Origin: Hirsutella rhossiliensis
Lineage: Eukaryota > Ascomycota > Sordariomycetes > Hypocreales > Ophiocordycipitaceae
Length of the DNA stretch: 64,000 nt
NCBI RefSeq assembly: GCF_020360975.1
Contig: NW_025408667.1
Span: 9,424,001 to 9,488,000 of the forward strand
Reading direction: 5' to 3'
Shown one piece after another: positions 50,537-61,452 of the stretch. How positions within the stretch are numbered: the first letter of the stretch is position 1; every line of letters starts with the position of its first letter. Both the position numbers and the translations under genes were made by a program. The notes below the pieces were generated by a model that was given only the letters and a program-made list of their open reading frames with translations, was not told the DNA's origin and did no database searches.

Positions 50537-53500
50537 GTTATAAGCCTAGGAGGAATAGTATTCCTATACCTTCTAGCTACTATAAAAGGCACCTTTCTTA
50601 TATCCCTCGTAGCTTCCTTTTACCCCTCTTACTAGAAAAGCCGATTTTTAACCGACTTTTCTACCTTTCCCCGTAATAATAACGAAAATCGACTCCTCTG
50701 CCGTCCCTACGGTCCGTAGGACGATTCTTATAGAGCCCTAAGATTAGGATAAGTAGGTAAAGGAGCTACGGGCTCGGGTAGACAGAACCATCTATAATTT
50801 AGTCTTCTCTAATAAGTAGGACCCTCTCGAGCCCCCTCTTCGACCTAGGGCAACGGACTTTATAGAGGGAGCTACCCTCTTCTCTAAGCTAACCTCTATA
50901 TAATAGAGAGCTTTTTCTGCTGCCTTAGGCGACTACGAGAGTCACCGTAAGGAATACCTTTACGAGACGAAGCTGCTAACTGCTATACGCACGGCGATAA
51001 CGGAATCCGTTAGTGCCGTAAAGCTAATCTCTCTTCGAGAGGAAGAGACTCCTAGGCAGTAGCTTTTAAAGCTCGAGACCTTAATAGCTCCCTCGAGAGG
51101 ATATATAACTAACCGTATTAGGAAGACCTATACGGCCTACCTAGGAGCTTTTTCTGCTAGGAACCTACTAGCTTCTTCGTAGCTAGCTAAGTAGGAAGAA
51201 ATCCTCGAGGAAGCTAACTAATACTTCCTTATAGAAGCTCTTTCCGGCTAGTAGCTACGGGATATATCTCTACTAATAAAGCTTATTAGAGACGGTTACT
51301 CGACTATCTTTCGAGAGGCTAGCCGGGAACTAGATAAAGAGGCTGCTAAAGTATAATAGTAAGCAGTCTTATTCCTTCGTGGCTAGCACTCGACATAGAC
51401 AGCACGACCTGCAGCTGCTATAGCCCCTATTGCTGCGGCCCCCGCTGCTGCTGCTGCGGCTGTTGCTCCTTCGGCTCCTCCTCCCTCGAGAGCCTTAACC
51501 CCGTCTTTAACAGCTGCCCTAGTCCCGGCCCCGGCTTCGCCTTTTGCACCGGGCCCGGTCCCGTCTATCAGACCGGCCCGACTAGTCCCTTAATAGACCT
51601 TTTAGTCCGTTAGTCGAAAAATCAGGGAACTAGTCGAAATCGAACCTCTTCGTTAAAATTAGCAATAAGGGGTAAAAAGGGGGGGTTTTTAAGCAGACCT
51701 TCCGGACCGGGACGAGGATTCCTCGAAGAAACAACGTACGAGGAGGAATCGACCTACCTACTAAGCGTGCAAAAAGCCCTATCGGCTAGAGGACTACTAG
51801 CAGGTCTTCGAGGAAAACCGACCTAAAGGAATCAACCCTTTAAAGAGGCTACGAGAAATAGTATAATAGTCTCTTAGGGAGGACCCCTCGTTATAGAAGA
51901 AGATAGACGAGATTTAGGTTGCTAAGAAATAGTAACTAACGCCGCTACCGTAAATTCGAGGAAAAATCGTTAGTATAGTAAATCCGGCCTTCGTCTTCCC
52001 TACGGATTAATAAGGCTAAGACTAACTATTAGAGCCCTCCGACTATCCCCTACGAAAATCAGCTATCCTTAACTCTAGTGCTTCCCTCGATATCTATAAT
52101 ATACTCTTACGATTCCGGTCCTTTAAGAAGGCACGAAAGGAATATCTTATTGCCGGGGAATTAACCGTACGGATAGAGGGATATAGAAGGGTAAATTTTA
52201 CGATAAAATTACCTAACGGATCTATACGAATTCTTCGAAGAAAAAGGGTAGCTTTTTGCCCTCGATTATTAATAAGCCTAATTTCCTTCCGCCTTCTTCG
52301 AGAGGAAGGAATCTTCTAGGATACGACGTCTAAGCCTACGAGGCTAGTCTAGAAGAATTAGACTATTAGGCTTATCGAGGAAAAATTCGGTTAATTTATT
52401 CTCGAATTCCGACCTATCCTTAGGAAGGAATCTCTCGAGAAGTTAGCTTTCCCTACTAGGAGGAATAGGTCTACTATAAAGGACCCTCTTCCGGCAGCCT
52501 AAGGAAACGGCATTCTTTAGCACGCACGACTTAGTTACCTAGGCCCCCTAGCTTTATATAAGCTAGGTTAATAATAAGGTATACGAATAAGGGGCCTAAA
52601 GACCGTCGAATGCGAATACTATGGCTAAGGGAAGACTAGGAGACGAATTTCTAGACGGACCCTAATATAGCCGGACTAGCCGTATAAGGAAATTTAGGTC
52701 GACTAGACCGACGTCTCTAGGGATTATAAAAGCTTCGTTAGGGTAATGTTTTTTATAGACGCTTTTTTAGGGATAGTTTTCCCCTATTTCTTACGGACCT
52801 ACTAAAGTAAGTATAACTAGTCTGCCCTCCTGGACTTCGTTAACTAGATAAAATCCTACTTTAGCTACGAGGTAAAGAAGATACGGTCTAACGGAGAGCT
52901 ATTTACGAAGGATATCTTAAATTAGCTTCGAAAAAGGGGCATTTTACCCCTTCTATTAGCACCGAATACCTAGGCCTAGAACGGAGGGGCAGAAAGATTA
53001 GGGGGTGCTATAATAGAAAGGGCCCGTACGATAAGACTTACTATAAAGCTTCTATACGACCTTTAGAGGGAAGTCGTTAAGACCGCCTATTACCTTCGGA
53101 ACCGGACCCTAAGGGACCCTAGGGGACTAAGGGACTATAGGGACCTAGAGACCCTTTTTAAGACCTAAGGAATAGACTAGAAATCCCCCCTCGATCTCTT
53201 TACGAAGAAGAGGGCCTTGCTAGCCTACCTTCGTGCCTATAGCTATAAGGCATACGCTATAACTGCCGATATATAGCTAAAAAGGAAGAAGAAAAGAAAG
53301 CTTAATCCTAGAGCCTTTATTAGTTACCTCGTTGGGTATAATTCTACGAATATCTTCCGGATCTAGATTCCTCTTCTATAGAAGGTTATTTTAACTAGGG
53401 ATATAATTTTCGACGAATCTAGCTTCTTCGACGGAAAGAGGGATTAATAGCCCCTCTTACTCTCTTAACGTTAGCTAATTTAGAAGATCTAAATTCCCCC

Positions 53501-55900
53501 TTCCTAATAGTCTTAAGAAGAGGCCCTAGACAAGGAAATAGAAGAAGAAACCGACGTCGAAGTAGTCGAGGATAACGCTAACTTCGAAGAAGAAGAAGAG
53601 GAAGCTGCTAGATTAGATAATCTAAATAAAGAAGGAGACTATAGGAAAGCGGTAGAGCTAGAATACGCCTACCTCCCTACGCCTCCTCTTATAGAATAAG
53701 AAGAAGATCTAGAAGCAGGTTTTTTAGTTAGTCTTCCTGTCTCGGCCCCTAAGGGGGTAGGAAAGGCACCTCTCTCGAAGGATTATCCGGCTGCCTTTTT
53801 ATCCCTGCTTCGAGAAGCAAAGGAAGGTATAGGGCCCGATACGAAAGAAGACTAACCTCTCCCCTATTTCGATCGTTTTTTCGACTTCTACCTAACGCTA
53901 ATAGAAGACGGTTCCTACGGAGCGTTTATAGCAGGCCGGCTCTTTAAGCTATAGCTATTAGCAAGGAAGGTATATAAAAGAGACCTCCCGGACCTACTAG
54001 TAAACTAGAAGTAGCTAGAAAAACACCCCTTTAGAGACTAGTTTTTCTAGGCCTAGAAAGACTACCTAGCCTTATACGAAGAGATAGGGTCTTTCGAAGA
54101 GGTCCTTAAAGAAAAGGCAAGAGGAAAACAGGTCCTTAGCTATAAGTAGGTCTTTATCTATAAGACTAATAAACACAGCTTCCTTTAAAAGTATAAAGCC
54201 CGGCTAGTTATCTACGGGAACTAGTAGGAAAAAGGGGATTTACCTACTAGGGCAACTACCCTAGTAGGGATGTCTTTTCGGACCCTTATAGCTATAGTAG
54301 TAGAATTCGACCTCGAGCTCGATTAGATAGATATAGTTAACGCCTTTATTAACTACCTACTCGAGGAAGAAGAAGTTGTCTATATACGCCTTCTACTAGG
54401 CTTCTAATAGCTAGGAAAGGTTCTACGGCTTAGGAAAGCTCTATACGGACTACGAAGATCACCCCTTCTTTAGCAATAGCATTTAATAGGTTCCCTCGAA
54501 GCCCTAGGCTTTACGAAAGTCCCTTAGGAACCGTGTATAATATAGAAGGGTAAAATCACGGTCTTCTTCTACGTCGATAATATTATCTAGGTATACCTAA
54601 AAGAGGAAGAAGCTACTATAAGGGAGGCTATACGTGGCCTGCAATAAAGGTATAAGATAACTAGGCTAGGGGAGCTAAAGTGGTTCCTAGGGATACGAAT
54701 CCTTCGGAATAGGTCCTAACGGACTATCTAGCTTACCTAGGACGCCTATATCGATAAGGTCGCTTATAAATTCCTCCCTAATTCCCTCGATAAGAAGCTT
54801 CCCTTTACGCCTATATTAGATAAAGAGCTTTTACCTAATCCGTCCTTTTAAGCTAGGGAGTAAGAGAAACACTAATATTAATAGAAGGTAGGCTCCTTGC
54901 TTTTTTTAGCTATTTCTACTAGACCGGATATCTCTTTTACGGTCTCCCGGCTAGCTAGGCATAACTAGAATCCTAGCCCTAGGCATTAAGAAGTAGTAGA
55001 TAGAGCTATCCTTTATCTCTATTTAACGAGATTATATAGTCTACGCCTAGGAGGGCAGGAAAGGAAGAAATTAGCTGCCGAAATCTTCCTCTATTCGAGC
55101 GATTCGTCCTTTGCAGACAATTCCTTAGATAGAAAGAGCTTATAGGGGTATATTATATCCCTTTTTAGAGGAACCATTGCTTAGAGAGCTTTGAAGCAGG
55201 CTACTATTACGACTTCTAGTACGGAGGCAGAGCTACTAGCTCTTTTAGAAGCGTTAAAAGAAGCGATTTTCCTTAGCCGGCTATTAATATCTCTACGACT
55301 ATAAATTCCGACCCTATTAGCTATAGAATACGATAACACGTAGACTATACGAATTCTTATGGAAAATAGTAAGTTATCGACCTAGCTATAGTATATCGAT
55401 ATCTACTAGCATTAGTTACGCTAAGAGGTCTAAAGGGGACTTATTTCCGTCCGTTAGGTTCTAACGGCATTAATAAAAGCTAACGGTCTTACGAAGCCCC
55501 TGCCGAAGTAGAAGCTAGCTATCTTCTTATAGCAAATTAGGCTAGAAGACGTTTAAGAGAAGCTGTCCTTAGAGGCCCGCCTTAAGAGTCTACGAGAGGA
55601 GCTAATAGCCCGTACGAGAAGGTAACGTTTATAGCCGAAGAAAAGGAAGAGGTTTTTCCCTTTAGAGGGCCCCTAATTTTAATTGGGTTTTTCCCTTTAA
55701 AGAAGGCCCCCTTTCTTATAGGACTTTCCCCTCTTTAGGCCCCTTTTCCTTAAGTAGGTCTAAAAGAGCCTAGGGACCTAAAAGGGCCCCTATATTCCTC
55801 GAGTAAAGGGAGAAGTGCAGAGCTAAGAACCTCCTCTATACGCTTACTAGCCCGAAGCCGTATTAGCTATGCCCTTACTATAAGGGCAGGCCATAGCTAA
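50537..55900 (+). pseudogene. Gag-pol of Copia E
   Basis: Gag fills about 50,600-51,600 and ends in an Ala/Pro-rich linker (51,410-51,560, repeated GCT/GCC codons). Integrase-like text follows to about 53,200. RT lies at about 54,180-54,800 with KALYGL near 54,435 and the catalytic box YVDN (54,570-54,581), where GAT GAT became GAT AAT. RNase H carries YSSDSSFADNS near 55,080-55,115 and STEAELLALLEA near 55,220-55,250. About 48 bp at 53,105-53,152 made of GGGAC-type short repeats are absent from Copia D. Stops are mainly TAG/TAA. Confidence 0.82.
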
Positions 55901-55907
55901 GGGGGTG

Positions 55908-56393
55908 TGTCGCGAAGCGTAGCCTGATTTCGCAGTTCTCGGAGATATCCCTTAGCACGAGGGACCAAAGAAGCTAAAAACACCCGGTATAGAAGAAGGA
56001 AGAAGGAGCTAAAAAGAGGTGTAGAAAGGAGGGTGGGGGCATAAGGGGAAGCAGAAGTAGCGATAGCTTCCTATAGAGGTAGCGAGAGATAAGACGGATA
56101 GGCCGGCAACGGCTAGAAAGGAGGGGAAAAACCGGCAAAAAGCTCGGTAGTCGAAAGGACATTAGTAGCTTCTTTAAGCAGGATCTTCTTTATTAATTAA
56201 GATGCTAGACGGGTATAAAGAGGGGCGTTAGATAGAGGAAAAAAAGATAATTAAGGCAATATAATAATCACTCCCCTACTATAATTGTTGCCCCCGTAAG
56301 ATTTAAATATCTCTGCCCTGCCTATCCGACCCCTTACTTCTACTTTTACCTTTATGTATTTTATATATACTTCTCGTATCTCTCTACGCGAGA
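55908..56393 (+). repeat. 3' LTR of Copia E
   Basis: Starts TGTCGCGAAGCG after the purine tract AAGGGGG and ends CTACGCGAGA; same length as the 5' LTR. The minus-strand frame at 55,974-56,162 is a by-product of the LTR. Confidence 0.85.
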
Positions 56394-56811
56394 ATATAAG
56401 TAAGAGGTCTTAGTAAGGTTCTAAAATAGTTTAGATTACGCTATCGTCGTTATTTATATTTTTTAAAGTATTATATAAAGATTATAGTTTCTTAACTAAG
56501 TCGCTAGTAATAAGGGTTATAAGGCCGATAATAAGAGCTTAGGGTTTTTTAGTATTAGCTTATTACTTTTCCTTTACTACTAGTAAAAGCATTATCTAAT
56601 TATTTATTTCCTAGTAAGTCTATCGCCTTATTAAGTCCTTAACTTTAGCTATTAAGGTAGTTACTACTTTAATTATTAAATCCCTAGATTTTATTTTTTC
56701 TAAATAGTACCGTCGTCCTTTAGGTATTCTCGGCTTTATAAAGCTACTTATCGCCGTATAAATAAAACGGAATAACGAGTTTACGCCCTAGAGACTAGTT
56801 TTAATAAGGAT

Positions 56812-57189
56812 AAGAGTATATATACCTAAAGCACGCGTAGTATATAGCTAAGGATTAATAGAGTAATTAACTATATAATTATTTAATTATCGATTTTATA
56901 TATAGCTCTAAGGGCCTTAGGTTATAAATATAAGTCTTAGAGATTTCTTTACTCTATACCTCTTTATTTCTATTAGAGTCGCGTAACTAGTAGCCTTTAC
57001 TTTAAAGGGGAAAAACAAAAATTTAAATTAACTATAATTAAGGGAGATACTTAATTAAATAATCGAGGTCTTTATAACGCCTTTAAGTATACTTAGAAGT
57101 AAGTTAGAAAGGGAGTACTAAGGGTCTTATCCCTATAACGGGCTAATATCTATAGGGGTACGATCTTACCTATTAAACTAGCCTCTTAT
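56812..57189 (-). repeat. 5' LTR of the gag-only relic, RIP-mutated
   Basis: Aligns along its whole length with the unmutated solo LTR at 15,192-15,571: TAATAAGGATAAGAG for TAACGGGGACGAGG, and TATTAAA for CGTCAAA at the end. It lies directly upstream of the relic's gag in the minus-strand sense. Confidence 0.8.
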
Positions 57190-58644
57190 TTCTCCCGTTA
57201 CTCTCTACTAATTATATAGCTATCAGACTATACCGGACGCGGCTAGAAGGATGCTATAGAATCCTCCTCGTAACCTTACTATAGACCGGCTTACGCTATT
57301 AGCGGCCTATTATACTCGGTAGCTCTAAGTTAGCCTTAGGCTCTATATATTAGTCCTTAATTAGTATTAGTACTCCTATCTTATTATTATATTCTACGGC
57401 CTAAATTAAAGGATAAGGCTCGGCACCTAGTTATATGCGTCCTTAGAGCGCCGTTTCTTAGCTTACGTTTAGCGTAGTAATATATACCGCGTCGCTTATA
57501 CGCGACCCTCTATTAACGACTAAAATTAATAAAAAGGGGCTTAGTTATACCTTATATAGTATATCGGAAAGAGTCCGGCCGAGGGAACGCTAGGCCGTGT
57601 CCCTTATATTAATAGACTATACGCTAGCCTTTCCTCCTTATATTATACTAGTCCGTGGCGCGAAAGGGTAATTTAGCTTATTAGGGATAGCGCCGGTCTA
57701 GCCGTATTAGTTAATAGACCTACCCCTTATATTACGCGTTAGCGCTATTAGTAACCGCGTATTTTCGTAACTAACTAAGGGGCATATAGGCTTCCTTTAC
57801 CTACTAAATAGGGGCTAGCGTTTAAAGGGGTAGCTATAACGGTAAGAGATAAGATAGTCCGAGGTTAGGTTAGGGATAGAACTTATAGCTAGATAGATAA
57901 TAATACCTAGATATAATAGCTTTATTTAAGTTAAAGAAAGCGTATTATATAACGATAAAGATATATATACTTAGTAGTAGTAGTAGCGGCGGCGGCATTT
58001 CTAAAAGAAAGGGGCGTAGACGCGTCTAGCGGTAGAGGGCGAAGCGAAGAGGTCTATATAGAGGTCGGCGGTAGACTAGCGGTGTAGGCGAGATAAAGAC
58101 GGCGCGTATAAGGAAGGCGGGCGAAGGCGGAGGGCAGGGTGCGGCAGCAAGCAAGGGCCGAGCGTGTTATAAAAGGAGAGAGAAGTTAAGAGTATATATC
58201 GACGAGCGAGGGCAGGTATTAAGATATTTATATTCCTGCTATATTAAGCGTTATAACTAGGATCACGGGGCAGGGGCGGGGTTAGGGCGGCGGCGGCGCG
58301 ATACCCGATCGGGGAGGGGCTATTTCCGGAGGCGGAAGTAGCGTATTAAAGATTACTCTTTAAATTAGTTTAAGCTATATATAGCTATATATAGGTTAGG
58401 CTATTAACGACTATTAAAAGGATAGGGCTAATAAGGCTAAAGAATATCTAGAACCCCTTTTTATTAACCTATATACCCTAGACACCCTCTTATAGAGTCC
58501 TATACCCTTTTAAAAGGCCCTATACCCTTATATAAAGCTTTATATCTTTTTAAATTAGTATAAGAGTTATAGAAGCGGTTAGATAGTTAAAGAGTACTAA
58601 GAAGGCTATAAGATAGTTAGGGAGTAAATCTATTATTTTAGTAT
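57190..58644. other. Unassigned RIP-mutated DNA of mixed GC
   Basis: About 1.45 kb with TpA enrichment but GC-rich patches (57,995-58,160 and 58,260-58,340) and a TAG/CGG simple repeat near 57,972-57,995. No protein family, LTR pair or other match in the window was recognised. It could be the decayed interior of the DNA element whose TIR ends at 58,687, or host sequence hit by spreading RIP. Confidence 0.4.
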
Positions 58645-58687
58645 AAAAGGGTGCTAAAAGGGGGTGCCGTAAGCTAGTAAGCTGACT
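58645..58687. repeat. Right TIR end of a second TIR element at the compartment border
   Basis: GGTGCTAAAAGGGGGTGCCG and AAGCTAG...CTGACT, followed by TA (58,688-58,689), match the right end of the TIR element at 36,225-38,077 (GGTGCTAAAAGTAGGGGGTG and onward to CTAACT then TA). The partner left TIR was not found. GC-rich host DNA starts immediately after. Confidence 0.7.
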
Positions 58688-58689
58688 TA

Positions 58690-59088
58690 CAACCTACCTT
58701 TCGTTGGGTATAAGGCTCATTTTCTCCCGTCGGCCTCAGGGTGACGGAGAGTTAGATTCCGCAATGTTTGCACGTTGGATGGTGGGGGTGGATTTAGGGA
58801 AATACGACTCCTCAAGAAGCCGTTTGATGTTACGAAGTAACCTACAGGAGAGGGAACAAGGCAAAAAAGCAAGTGTCAGCGGGTGGGTGCATGGCAATGC
58901 TGTAAACGCGACGTTTTTTGTCTCGCCAGGGATAACGGGCTTCATGGACGGGACCCGCGGGGTTCCGACTCGATCCCTGCTGCACCGCCACGGGCCGGAC
59001 AGAGTCGTTGAAACTCTTTGTACCGGGACGGACATTCTACTATACTCTTTGTTCACCCTTGCTGCAGCAATACAACTCATCGTTTCTC
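58690..59088 (+). promoter_or_regulatory. Upstream region of the mitochondrial carrier gene
   Basis: First 400 bp of GC-normal DNA with no RIP signature. It includes a pyrimidine-rich stretch just before the chosen start. Long frames cross it on both strands but overlap the carrier start in other frames and show no recognisable domain, so none is called. Confidence 0.4.
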
Positions 59089-60122
59089 ATGTCTGTCGGC
59101 AACGGGGCAGGAGTCAGCCTGGTAAACCACAATGGCCCCTGCATGCGGAGTGGCACAGAAACTGACGTCGGATACACCAGGCTGGGGGAGTCGCCGCCGT
59201 GATAGGCGAGGTGGTGGTCCATCCCATGGACACGGTCATCACGCGCATGCAGTCTTCAGTGTACCGGTCGCAGTACAAGAACCTCGACGGCTCCCTCAAG
59301 CGCGCCCTCTTCTCCGGGCTCTACCAGGGCTTCGGCCCGACGCTGATAGCCAGCGTGCCCTCGTCGGCCGCCTTCTTCGTGGCCTACGAAGCCTCGAGGT
59401 CGGCGTTTGCAAGGGCCCGCGCCGCTGGACACGTCTCCGGGGTGCCGCAGCCGGTCCTCGACGCCGCGAGCAGCGCGGGCGCCGAGCTCGTGGCCTGTGC
59501 CATTGCCAACCCGGCCGAGGTGCTGAAGCAGAACGCGCAGGTGGTGCCGCAGGCCCGCCAAGCGTCGTCTCCCACGGCGGAGATTCTGCGGCGGTTCTGC
59601 AGGCGCCCGTCGAGGCTGTGGGCGGGCTACTCGGCACTGGTGGCCAGCCAGCTGCCCAGCATCTGCCTGACGTTTTCCCTCTACGAAACCTTCAAGGCGG
59701 CTCTGCTCGAGAGACTGCGGTGGCAGGCCGACGACGTGGCTCGGCAGATGGCGGCGAGCGCCCTGAGCGCGGCGCTGGCGGGCGGCTGCTCGTCGTGGCT
59801 CTTTGTGCCCATTGACGTGGTCAAGACGAGGATGAGGCTGGCGGCAGGTGGCGAGCTGCAAGCTGCGCGGCCGCTGCTGAAGAAGACGAGTCGGGGACTG
59901 GCAGCGTCGTCGCCGCCGCCAATGAGCAAGGGCGCATGGGCCGTGGCCGCAGATGTGCTTCGTACCGAGGGGGTTCCCGGGCTGTTCAGGGGCTCCATCT
60001 TGACCTGCGTGGCGGCCTTCGTGGGCACGGGGCTTTATATTGGCTGCTACGAGGGCGGCAAGATTCTGTTCAACGAGTTATGCCGCGGCCAAGCGCCTCA
60101 CGGCCTATCAAGTCGGAGGTAG
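59089..60122 (+). CDS. Mitochondrial carrier (SLC25) protein, probable S-adenosylmethionine carrier type
   Basis: Model: exon 1 59,089-59,121, intron 59,122-59,180, exon 2 59,181-60,122, giving 324 residues, normal for the family. The 59-nt intron has GTAAAC, an ACTGAC branch site and CAG, is in phase 0, and joins MSVGNGAGVSL to AGGVAAVIGE. The three tandem repeats carry the signatures HPMDTVITRMQ (about residues 25-35), NPAEVLKQ (about 121-128) and VPIDVVKTRM (about 220-229), with six expected transmembrane helices. The protein exchanges a small metabolite or cofactor across the inner mitochondrial membrane. GAELVACAIANPAEVLKQ and LFVPIDVVKTRM resemble the SAM carrier (Pet8/SLC25A26) group; the substrate is inferred. 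Codon use is GC-rich, unlike the repeats 400 bp upstream. Confidence 0.88.
59122..59180 (+). other. Intron 1 of the carrier gene
   Basis: 59 nt, GTAAAC...ACTGAC...CACCAG, phase 0. Without it the first helix would lack its GxxxG-type start. Confidence 0.75.
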
Positions 60123-61452
60123 GGGAGAGCATGGTGTACGATATGTGAGCCCCGCGCCGGGCCAAGTGTATGATATTTTCCACTCGATTAGATGTACCAT
60201 TATCGCCGCTTCGTCAATATACCTGTTTGGCCTGAACGGAGGGGGAGCTGTCCTGGATCTGGGGTTCTTGTCGAGCCCACACACCAAGGCTAGGCCCAGA
60301 GTCCAACAGTCCATGTGTATTTAGGCTCAACCTTGGGCTAAGGGCAGGCATGAACAAGCATGTAATGTAAGCTTATCATCCCGGCCACGTCCCCGCGTGC
60401 TTGCCGGGTGGTCTAGAAGCAGCACACGCTCGCAGTCTGAGACACGGCGACTCGGTGTGTCCGAGCAGCAGCCAATGAACAAGGTTGGTGCACCAGCCGG
60501 ACCTCAGAGGGGAGTGCTGCCGTGTCGCGATCGACACTGGCTATCTTCGGATCGTCCGAGGCCCAAACGGCTGGTTCGTTCAAGGACCTGCGATAACAAA
60601 CCGGAGGTGAGTTTTGCGACGGCGGCGACGGACAAGCTTTGCGTTGTTGGGTTGACAAGCCTCGGGTTGGTCTTGACAAGCCGTCACTCACCAACCAGTG
60701 TGCTTTTTCACGGCATCACATGACGGCCCGGCGCCTGAAGGAGATGACTTTCTGCGCCTGTCTGTCTGAGCGGCGATGGAGACGACTCTTTTCAAGTTGC
60801 CCGTACTCTTATGATAAGGACTCTAGCAGGTGCTATAGGTGGTATGGCTAATCCACGACCGCTGCTAAAGTATTAAAGTACAGCAGCAATGCGCGTCACT
60901 GGCCTACAGCGGCTACTGCAGCGCTGCCCAGACGCTACAGGCACCTAAAACGGACGGCAGGGAACAGAAAGCGAAAATGGGAACAAAGACCCAAGTATCG
61001 CTACCTCCGCCCCTGCGCCGGTACCAAAAAGAGAACCCTGGTGGTGCAGCCATTTGCGCCACGCCGGCACGTACCGCACCCGGCATATTCCGGTGGTTCG
61101 AGGTACTCGAGACCTGCGCCCCGAAGCAGTACCTGATGGAAATGCCCTCAAATCACGAACCCCCCCTGGTGCTGCCGCGGCCCTTGGGCTTCCTTCGCTC
61201 CCTCAGACGCCTTTTCCCCAGTCTTATGCTGCGCCTCTGGGCCTTGCGCTCTCTCTTTCCGCCTTCGTTCTTTATCCCTCGTCTTGGTATTTCCCCCCTC
61301 CCTCCCCTCGGCTCCGGACCTTCTCTACGTCCCTTCCTTTCCCTCCCCAGTATTTTGCGTGGCATCGCCATCAACAACAACATCAACATCAGTATCATCA
61401 TCATCAATAGCCGCATCCCCCATCGTCGCAGCGACCCCCCCTCGCCGCCGTC
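60123..61452. other. Intergenic region, ZIP gene promoter side
   Basis: About 1.3 kb of unmutated GC-rich DNA. It contains a twice-repeated TTGACAAGCC (60,652 and 60,673) and a long C/T-rich stretch (61,180-61,350). A CAA/CAT simple repeat (61,368-61,410) just upstream of the ZIP start probably lies in the 5' leader. Several overlapping frames exist on both strands with no recognisable domain; none is called. I did not recognise a zinc-responsive element with confidence. Confidence 0.45.

Larger units (their letters stand above)
50051..56393 (+). mobile_element. Complete Copia element E (6,343 bp) with ATATA duplication
   Basis: Two 486-bp LTRs (50,051-50,536 and 55,908-56,393) and flanking ATATA (50,046-50,050 and 56,394-56,398). 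The interior runs gag, integrase, RT and RNase H on the plus strand. It is inserted in the gag-only relic. RIP is moderate and the coding frames are broken, so it is inactive. Confidence 0.88.
46935..57189 (-). mobile_element. Second gag-only LTR element relic, split by a solo LTR and by Copia E
   Basis: Three blocks (46,935-47,821, 48,518-50,050 and 56,394-56,811) join into one minus-strand copy of the gag-protease family. They align with 20,060-22,470 and onward of the other relic and with the reverse complement of 22,990-25,100 in the intact element. The rightmost block ends at the gag start and primer-binding region (TTTACGCCCTAGAGACTAG near 56,797), followed by its LTR at 56,812-57,189. 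The 3' end is lost at about 46,935. RIP is heavy. Insertions with clean target duplications (TTAAC and ATATA) date the nesting: this relic came first, then the solo LTR and Copia E. Confidence 0.82.

Noticed and set aside
1..58690. Alternative genetic code or organellar DNA, suggested by many in-frame TAG/TAA and high AT
   Set aside because: The stops coincide with CpA/TpG loss and Cys-to-Tyr changes, several copies differ only by such transitions, and the adjacent host genes use the standard code.
58704..59165. Open frame of 153 codons upstream of and overlapping the carrier start
   Set aside because: It overlaps the well-supported carrier exon 1 and intron in another frame, and no domain or compositional sign of coding is seen.
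59132..59861. Long overlapping frames on both strands across the carrier gene
   Set aside because: They are shadows of a GC-rich coding sequence; only the frame with the three carrier signatures is real.
60123..61452. tRNA-like GGTTCGA motifs and several open frames in the intergenic region
   Set aside because: No cloverleaf could be drawn around the motif near 61,092, and the frames lack domains and overlap each other on both strands.
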